Shown here: positions 59,069 through 64,000 of the stretch, in pieces | How positions within the stretch are numbered: position 1 is the stretch's first letter | How the letters are laid out: each line of letters starts with the position of its first letter | NCBI GenBank assembly: GCA_023663025.1 | Contig: JAMPIC010000003.1 | Coordinates: 50,687-114,686 of the forward strand | Source: Prevotella sp. | GTDB taxonomy: Bacteria; Bacillota; Clostridia; Oscillospirales; Ruminococcaceae | Length of the DNA stretch: 64,000 bases | Direction of reading: 5' to 3' | Position numbers and translations under genes: made by a program | Notes under the pieces: model-generated | Database searches by the model: none | What the model was told of the DNA's origin: nothing | Seen by the model: only the letters and a program-made list of their open reading frames with translations

Positions 59069-59604
59069 ATTTTTCAATCCTTACATAAAATATAATTTTC
59101 TAATATTATACAACATTTTTGGCATTTTGTAAAGACATACATTGAATTTTCCATATTTTGTATGTAGTTAAAATCGTATGTAGTTGTTTTTTTACGTTTT
59201 TGATATGAATAAATATGCTTGTTCAGTAGGATAGCTATGCCGAAATGTAAGAAAATACACTGCTTATAACATTATAGGTATTGTTGCGATAGCTCTCAAG
59301 GGAGTTCTTTGCTAATATAAGCAGACATTACAAAATGTCTTAGAGAATATGGAGCAAAAGATTACCGCCATGCCGCAAAGCATGACGGTATTTTTTTACT
59401 GCGCATTGTACATTCAAATAAGCAAAGCCGTGATACAAAATTCGGCTTTACTTGCTATGCTCTCCTTTTATAGTATAAGGTTATAACTGTTACTGTACTT
59501 CTTAATACCCAAGAGATGATTGGCTTTATACATAACGGGGAGTTACATTTTTACTTGTCGATGTACATTTATTTAAATGTTATGATGAAAGGAATGTAAT
59601 AAAT
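59069..59604. other. 536-bp region without a convincing gene; possible origin of transfer and small RNA
   Basis: AT-rich. Contains TATGTAGTT direct repeats (59160-59186), an AGACATT-ACAA-AATGTCT hairpin (59322 on), and a plus-strand terminator-like hairpin (59363-59397, TACCGCCATGC pairing with GCATGACGGTA, then T7). A bulged inverted repeat (59421-59456) is also present. It lies directly before mobC/mobA-like genes, where oriT would be expected. A terminator with no ORF before it hints at a small RNA from about 59225. Confidence 0.45.
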
Positions 59605-59898
59605 ATGAAAAGTTGCAAAACTATTCATATTCGATTAAGCGATTTGGAATATGAAAATCTGACTATAGCTGCGGAACGGTGCGGTATGAATGTCAGCAGT
59701 CTGGTGAGAAAAACGATTTCGGAAAAGATTTGTGATCCGGAACAGCCTGATTTAGCAGCAAATCGGGAGATGATGAGGGAATTTTCCATAATGTGCAACG
59801 CCATAAATGAGGTAACTGATAAAGTTGGAAATGATTATCCGCAAATATGCGGGATACTTGCAGAGGAGGCAGGCAAAATATGTCAATTCTTAAGATAG
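59605..59898 (+). CDS. MobC-like relaxosome accessory protein
   Basis: 97 residues. IHIRLSDLEYENLTIAAERCGMNVSSLVRKTI is the ribbon-helix-helix-like N-terminus common in MobC accessory proteins; the rest is acidic and helical. It would bind the oriT and help the relaxase. Overlaps the next gene by 19 bases, so the two are translated together. Confidence 0.75.
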   Translation: MKSCKTIHIRLSDLEYENLTIAAERCGMNVSSLVRKTISEKICDPEQPDLAANREMMREFSIMCNAINEVTDKVGNDYPQICGILAEEAGKICQFLR

Positions 59899-60335
59899 TA
59901 AGCGGAGACTACACAAACGGCGACGCTGTTCAGAAGCTTTTTAACTATATTACAGATTATGAAAAGTCTGAAGGACTTGTTTACGGTTACAACGTAATTC
60001 CCGAATTGGCTGTACAAATGTTTATGACAGTTAAATCACTGTATGGCAAAATGAAAGGAAAACAGGCAGTACATTTTATAATTTCTTTTCCCCCTGATGA
60101 AACGATAACCGCGGAGGCTTTATTTGAATTGTCTAAATGTGTTTCACGGTATTTTTACGGCTATCAGGTCGTGTTTGCGGTACATACAAGTCAGAAATGT
60201 TTACACGTCCATTTTATGGTAAATACTATTAGCTTTATAGACGGTAAAAGATTGGACTGTACCGTAGAGTTTAAAGAATCCTTTTTGACGTATTGCAAGG
60301 AAATTTCGTATACGAATATGCAAAGTTGTGTATAA
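59880..60335 (+). CDS. Short relaxase/mobilisation nuclease (MobA-type)
   Basis: 151 residues from ATG 59880 (GAGGAGG upstream). The HxH metal motif is CLHVHFMVNTISFIDGKR, and an N-terminal SGDYTNGDAVQKLFNYIT region has a possible Tyr. KGKQAVHFIISFPPDE is typical of small clostridial relaxases. It nicks DNA at oriT, so the element may be mobilisable by a helper. Length is at the short end of the family and truncation of the C-terminus is possible. Confidence 0.78.
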   Translation: MSILKIVSGDYTNGDAVQKLFNYITDYEKSEGLVYGYNVIPELAVQMFMTVKSLYGKMKGKQAVHFIISFPPDETITAEALFELSKCVSRYFYGYQVVFAVHTSQKCLHVHFMVNTISFIDGKRLDCTVEFKESFLTYCKEISYTNMQSCV

Positions 60336-60470
60336 AGCAATACCTACCCCACTATTTTGTAAAATAATGACAACTTAAGTAGGTGAAATTATATATTATT
60401 CTTTTGGGATACTGAATTTATATCAGTGTGCAGGAATATACTTTATTATAGCGGAAAAGGAGCTGGTGTT

Positions 60471-60647
60471 ATGCTGCAGAAGGAGCTTGTGTTCAGATTT
60501 CACGATCCCAACTCGGAAAAAGCTACATATAACGCGCTTGCAAAGATTTTTACGGAAGTGGGCTGCCGGAGGCTTAAAAAAGTTATTTCCAACAGCCAAA
60601 AGGAAAATGATAAAAGTGATACCGACAGTGAGCGGGCTTTTATCTGA
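60471..60647 (+). CDS. 58-residue protein of the element (unknown)
   Basis: From ATG 60471 with AAAAGGAG at the right distance. MLQKELVFRFHDPNSEKATYN and LAKIFTEVGCRRLKKVI, then a Ser/Asp/Lys tail. Small, mostly basic in the middle, soluble. It resembles small proteins often coded in clostridial elements with serine recombinases. A recombination directionality factor is one idea, but there is no direct evidence. Confidence 0.6.
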   Translation: MLQKELVFRFHDPNSEKATYNALAKIFTEVGCRRLKKVISNSQKENDKSDTDSERAFI

Positions 60648-60664
60648 AAATATAATTATTTTAA

Positions 60665-60704
60665 GGGCGGTATCGACATTGACGTCGATCCGCCTTTGCT
60701 TTTT
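60665..60704 (+). terminator. Terminator after the 58-residue gene
   Basis: GGCGG-ATCGAC (60666 on) pairs with GTCGAT-CCGCC, followed by TTTGCTTTTTG. Confidence 0.75.
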
Positions 60705-60736
60705 GGGTATGGTGATTGGATAGGCATATTCGTGTT

Positions 60737-61078
60737 TTATTTTTCCGAAATATGAATAATTTTCATAAGTGTTGTCAGGATATCTTCCGTGTAGGGCAGA
60801 TATTTTTCGTCTATGCCGGAAATAATTCGCTCGATTTTGTTGGTGTTGTACGTTTGCTCGTCGGTTTTTCCCATGAGAATGTAATCCGATGATACCGAAA
60901 GAAGCTTGCAAAGCCGTATCAGCGTTGAAAAGGACATACCTCGGTTTCCGAGTTCGATATCCGTTGCGAAACGTTCGGATATATCAAGAGCTTCAGCAAA
61001 TTGCTCCCGTGTGTATCCCATAAGAGTTCGCTGTTCGCGTACCCGTTGTCCTATTTCAAGATTTAGCGTGTTTTTCAA
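60737..61078 (-). CDS. Xre-family repressor-like protein
   Basis: 113 residues from TTG 61078, chosen because GAGGTGAT lies at proper distance (the ATG at 61108 has none). Helix-turn-helix: GQRVREQRTLMGYTREQFAEAL, then DIELGNRGMSFSTLIRLCKLLSVSSDYILMG. C-terminal helix EDILTTLMKIIHIS may be for dimerisation. Divergent from the dynamin-like GTPase, with two long inverted repeats between; it most likely represses that gene and itself. Confidence 0.9.
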   Translation of the reverse strand: MKNTLNLEIGQRVREQRTLMGYTREQFAEALDISERFATDIELGNRGMSFSTLIRLCKLLSVSSDYILMGKTDEQTYNTNKIERIISGIDEKYLPYTEDILTTLMKIIHISEK

Positions 61079-61109
61079 ATTTATCACCTCTAAATGTAAT
61101 TTTAACATA

Positions 61110-61165
61110 CGCTGACAGCTCCTAATAATACGCTGATTTTGGAAAATTTACAGGAGCTATCAGCG
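61110..61165. promoter_or_regulatory. Inverted repeat operator 1
   Basis: CGCTGACAGCTCCT (61110-61123) and AGGAGCTATCAGCG (61152-61165), 13 of 14 complementary. Near the Xre gene start, probably controls Xre. Confidence 0.75.
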
Positions 61166-61173
61166 AAAATTTA

Positions 61174-61208
61174 CACTAATAGCTCTTGACATTTGGGAGC
61201 TATTAGTG
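61174..61208. promoter_or_regulatory. Inverted repeat operator 2 over the GTPase promoter
   Basis: CACTAATAGCTC (61174-61185) and GAGCTATTAGTG (61197-61208) are perfect 12-bp complements flanking the -35 box. They share AGCT(A/C) cores with operator 1, so the same repressor likely binds both. Confidence 0.82.
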
Positions 61209-61214
61209 TATAAT
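61186..61214 (+). promoter_or_regulatory. Consensus SigA promoter of the dynamin-like GTPase
   Basis: TTGACA (61186-61191), 17 bp, TATAAT (61209-61214). The spacer is part of operator 2, so bound repressor would hide it. Confidence 0.9.
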
Positions 61215-61286
61215 GGTAATATAGTTCAGTCTGAAACATTAAGATATAGAAGGGCTGACAGAAGTTTTTATTGGAGGAATGCGGCT

Positions 61287-63899
61287 ATGAAAACGCATAT
61301 GACAACTGAAAGAGAAGAATATATAAGCAAGCTTAACAATCAAATTCAAGTGATTGAGCGTATTCTCAAAATGGATTCGGGAACAGTTATAACTTCCGAA
61401 CTTAAAAAGCGTCTTAATAGTTTAAAAAACGAGGCGGGGACTGCCCTTAAGAAACTTAAAAATGATGAGTTTGAGATAGCTGTTGTCGGATTGGAAAAAG
61501 CAGGCAAGAGTACATTTGCCAATGCTTTGATGGAGAATAATCTTTTGCCTACTAAAGATTTAAGATGCACTTTCACATCAACGCAAATTGAGTACAGCGG
61601 CGATAACGGTGATGACAGTGCTGTTGTTTCTTTTTATTCAACAGAAGAGTTTGACAGAGATTTTAAGGATAAGCTCTGTAAACTCGGATTTCCTAATTAT
61701 GAGAGATATTCCTTTGACACCGTTGATGAAAATAATTATCTCAAAATATACGATCAAGACGTTACGGAGGATAAGAAAAAGGCATACGGGGATTCCATTC
61801 ATGAAGATATTCTTGCTATTATAAGGAATGAGGCAAGTCTCTCCGGATTGCTCGGCTGTCCCGATGTTCAGTTTGCCGCAGACAGAATCGGTTCGGGTGA
61901 GTTGACCGCATATATTACTGATGAAGCGAAAGCTCGTGCGGTTAAGCAGGTTATCATACGTTCAAAAAAGCTGAGCGAAATGAAAAATGCTGTAATTTTT
62001 GATGTTCCCGGCTTTAATTCGCCAACAGAGCTGCATAAGATTCAGACTCGTGAAAGAATGAAATCGGCTGATGCTATTATTGTTGTAGCAAACGGTATGT
62101 ATCCGAGCCTTACAGGGGAATCGCTTAAAATACTGCGCGAATCGGACGATGACGGCAATCCGCTGAGCGACAAGCTTTTCGTGTTTGCCAATAAGACGGA
62201 AGGCGCAAGAGATATAGCCCAAAACATCAGCGATACCTATAATGAATGGACAAGCAAAGGCTTTGTTTCTTCCTCTAATAAGCATAGGATCATTTTCGGA
62301 TCTGCTCTGGCGCATTTGCAAAGTGCAGGACTTGACGGAGATGACCGTACTCTTAGGGATTTTAAAGAACGAGAGGATCAGATGCCGAATGGCGACGGCA
62401 TTGAAGCGATGCGTCAACAGCTTGCGAAATACAATCATACTGAACGATTTGAGGTTCTTAAGCGCAGAATCAATAGAATAAATTCAGATATATCCAAAGC
62501 TTTCAGCGATATTCTCGGCAATCGGAATGATGTAACGTCATCCGGAAGCTACAGCGCGGAGCAGGTTACATATATCTTGGGCTTTGAAAAAGATACTTGT
62601 TCTTTGATAGAGGAAAAACTCCTCGATTTGAGAGATAATATTAATTCCCGCATGGATCTTAAACAGCCTTTTTCGGAGTTGCCTCTTTCAGCGAAAATAT
62701 TAGAGTATATTTCATCTGAGATCACTGTTGCGAAGTATGGCATTTCCGATGAAATGATAGATGAAGTTCGCAAGAGAACAAAATATACCGGAACATTTGC
62801 TGATGTGATGCGCATGGATCAGGATATCAGAAGTATGAAATTTGATGAAATGTATGAAGACTTTTCACAAAATATAGTAAATATTGCTGATAAGCTGCAC
62901 TCGGAGTATTCGGAGCAAATTATCGGGATTATGCTTGAGGTAATGGGTGTGGATTCGGTCTCCCCGTACTATGATGATTTAAATGAGCTTTTGAAAAATG
63001 AGATTTCTTACTACAGAAGCGATTTGCTTTCGTCGGACTGCGGTAATAGGTTTTATTATCAAAGTCTTATAGAAAGATTTTCACGCGATATTTATGAAGT
63101 TCTTATCTTGAGTCTTTACAATTCTGAACGTCTTAGAAAATTTTATGATTGCATTGATAATTTCTATAGTTTGTCGGTATTTTACAAAAAATCGGATTGC
63201 AGCGATGATTTTTCGTATATTGATACTGCTCCAAAGGATCAGCCTTTGTGCATGATGCTGCTGTTTCATCATTACATAAACGCTGTTGATTCTTTGCGTA
63301 TTCTTTCGGACGATCTTTGCAGGATCGCGGGGATTAAGGAGATTCCTAAAGACGTGTGGAAATATGCTGAAAAAGCATTTTTCGTTGACTGTGGTCGAAA
63401 AGACGGTATTATCGAATCTATTAAAAAAGCATTTGCGAAAATTTCGGATATGACGACTGATGATTTTAAAATAAATCTTCTAAGAAATAAGCTTAATGAA
63501 ATAATTGAGATCAACGAGCCTTGCAGTGCAACCGATAAAGAATCATTTATCGATTATTATAAACGTTATCATAGTTCTGTCAGAGGCGGAAAGCAATATT
63601 CTGTTGATGATTTCAGAGCCGATTTTGATGCAGATATTCAGATATTGCAGGATATTCTTGCGAATGCTTTTGTTCGCGCTGTCAGCTTGGAAAAGCCGTT
63701 TGCTACGCGGGAATCAAAATCTATTGATGATATTATCAAATATATCAAGAGCAAGAGATTTGGTGAATTCATCAGCAGTAACTTCCGGAAGATAAAATAC
63801 AAAGAAGCAGCTCAGTTTGACAAGCAGCGCCGCGAGCAGGAGCAGAATGCCGCAATCATCGGTGAGATCGGAAATATTCTTGATGCTCTTGCCGATTAA
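61287..63899 (+). CDS. Dynamin-like large GTPase
   Basis: 870 residues from ATG 61287 with GGAGG nine bases away. The frame opens at 61206 but that lies in the promoter. Helical residues 1-60, then a GTPase domain: G1 VVGLEKAGKSTFANALM, G2 Thr in RCTFTSTQIEY, G3 VIFDVPGFNSPT, and G4 VFANKTEGARDIA, not the usual TKxD. From about 360 the protein is long helices with acidic and aromatic residues (FSQNIVNIADKLHSEYSEQI), ending in a basic amphipathic helix near FGEFISSNFRKIKYKEAAQF. This resembles bacterial dynamin-like proteins that remodel or guard membranes. AT-rich like the rest of the element; the next gene is beyond the window. Biological role unknown. Confidence 0.85.
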   Translation: MKTHMTTEREEYISKLNNQIQVIERILKMDSGTVITSELKKRLNSLKNEAGTALKKLKNDEFEIAVVGLEKAGKSTFANALMENNLLPTKDLRCTFTSTQIEYSGDNGDDSAVVSFYSTEEFDRDFKDKLCKLGFPNYERYSFDTVDENNYLKIYDQDVTEDKKKAYGDSIHEDILAIIRNEASLSGLLGCPDVQFAADRIGSGELTAYITDEAKARAVKQVIIRSKKLSEMKNAVIFDVPGFNSPTELHKIQTRERMKSADAIIVVANGMYPSLTGESLKILRESDDDGNPLSDKLFVFANKTEGARDIAQNISDTYNEWTSKGFVSSSNKHRIIFGSALAHLQSAGLDGDDRTLRDFKEREDQMPNGDGIEAMRQQLAKYNHTERFEVLKRRINRINSDISKAFSDILGNRNDVTSSGSYSAEQVTYILGFEKDTCSLIEEKLLDLRDNINSRMDLKQPFSELPLSAKILEYISSEITVAKYGISDEMIDEVRKRTKYTGTFADVMRMDQDIRSMKFDEMYEDFSQNIVNIADKLHSEYSEQIIGIMLEVMGVDSVSPYYDDLNELLKNEISYYRSDLLSSDCGNRFYYQSLIERFSRDIYEVLILSLYNSERLRKFYDCIDNFYSLSVFYKKSDCSDDFSYIDTAPKDQPLCMMLLFHHYINAVDSLRILSDDLCRIAGIKEIPKDVWKYAEKAFFVDCGRKDGIIESIKKAFAKISDMTTDDFKINLLRNKLNEIIEINEPCSATDKESFIDYYKRYHSSVRGGKQYSVDDFRADFDADIQILQDILANAFVRAVSLEKPFATRESKSIDDIIKYIKSKRFGEFISSNFRKIKYKEAAQFDKQRREQEQNAAIIGEIGNILDALAD

Positions 63900-64000
63900 G
63901 ATTAAAGACCTGCAAATAAAAGTCAAGCCTTAAAAAGCAGAGTTTACAAATAATTAACAAACGTAAAAACAGGCACGCCGAAAAGACCGCACGAGGCAGT
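63900..64000. other. Right-hand window edge, no gene seen
   Basis: 101 bp after the GTPase stop. No ORF with a start and site, no clear terminator, no inverted repeat and no spoIIID sequence. The element continues past the window. Confidence 0.6.

Noticed and set aside
1..64000. CRISPR array search by eye
   Set aside because: No series of regularly spaced direct repeats with spacers was seen, and there are no cas-like genes.

Overview
The window looks like chromosomal DNA of a Gram-positive, anaerobic, spore-lineage Clostridia bacterium, most likely a Ruminococcus-like member of the Oscillospiraceae. Supporting signs are the T-box, lysine, cobalamin and fluoride leader RNAs, SpoIVB and SpoVB, the spoVB-mazG-hup-rqcP block, a ferredoxin-linked 2-oxoacid oxidoreductase, DUF1934-argS, yloU-yloV, and a cohesin/dockerin gene pair. 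Species assignment is inference. No database search was run; identities come from motifs, length and gene order.

Layout. 0-4.3 kb: a corrinoid (or related metal-chelate) import operon on the minus strand behind a cobalamin riboswitch with its own terminator, then a fluoride riboswitch driving a cation/proton antiporter. 4.3-10.7 kb: a ferredoxin-domain aldo/keto reductase, an AlkZ-like protein, T-box-controlled leuA, a flavodoxin-like reductase and a LacI regulator. 10.9-20.5 kb: spoIVB, a DUF4349 lipoprotein, four tRNAs (Val, Asp, Gly, Cys), a PrsA-like foldase, an amidase, ddl, murI, DUF1934 and argS, so much of it is cell-wall work. 20.5-24.2 kb: Na+-pump decarboxylase beta and gamma subunits, a leucine-rich-repeat lipoprotein and an MscS channel. 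24.3-27.9 kb: dapB-dapA-GNAT-asd under a lysine riboswitch. 28-37.2 kb: queA, a serine hydrolase, a PAS protein, yloU-yloV and a ParA-like ATPase, ending in the korDABC operon. 37.3-43.5 kb: an ATC-hydrolase-like protein, a membrane protein, and the operon of an LRR-dockerin protein and a cohesin protein. 43.7-50.2 kb: an esterase, rqcP, hup, mazG, spoVB, an aminotransferase and trpS. 50.2-55.1 kb: a LacI regulator with a sugar ABC importer lacking its ATPase.

55.2-64 kb is an AT-rich integrated element that runs off the right edge. Its large serine recombinase lies at the left end, and the last codons of the recombinase overlap, in another frame, the 3' half of spoIIID (minus strand 55207-55365). 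SpoIIID is a mother-cell sporulation regulator. The matching 5' half is not in the window and should lie beyond the element if the insertion is simple. This resembles the sporulation-gene-intervening elements known in sigK (skin), spoVFB, spsM and gerE, but in spoIIID. It is either a developmentally excised element or a mobile element that has inactivated sporulation. The element also carries a two-gene unit of unknown function, mobC/mobA-like mobilisation genes, a 58-residue protein, and an Xre repressor divergent from a dynamin-like GTPase. The GTPase promoter is perfect consensus and is covered by inverted repeats, which suggests a tightly repressed, possibly defensive, system.

Limits: start codons were chosen by ribosome-binding site and family length. 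Riboswitch ends are set by the visible P1 helices. The element's right end, the rest of the B12 permease and anything downstream of the GTPase lie outside the window.
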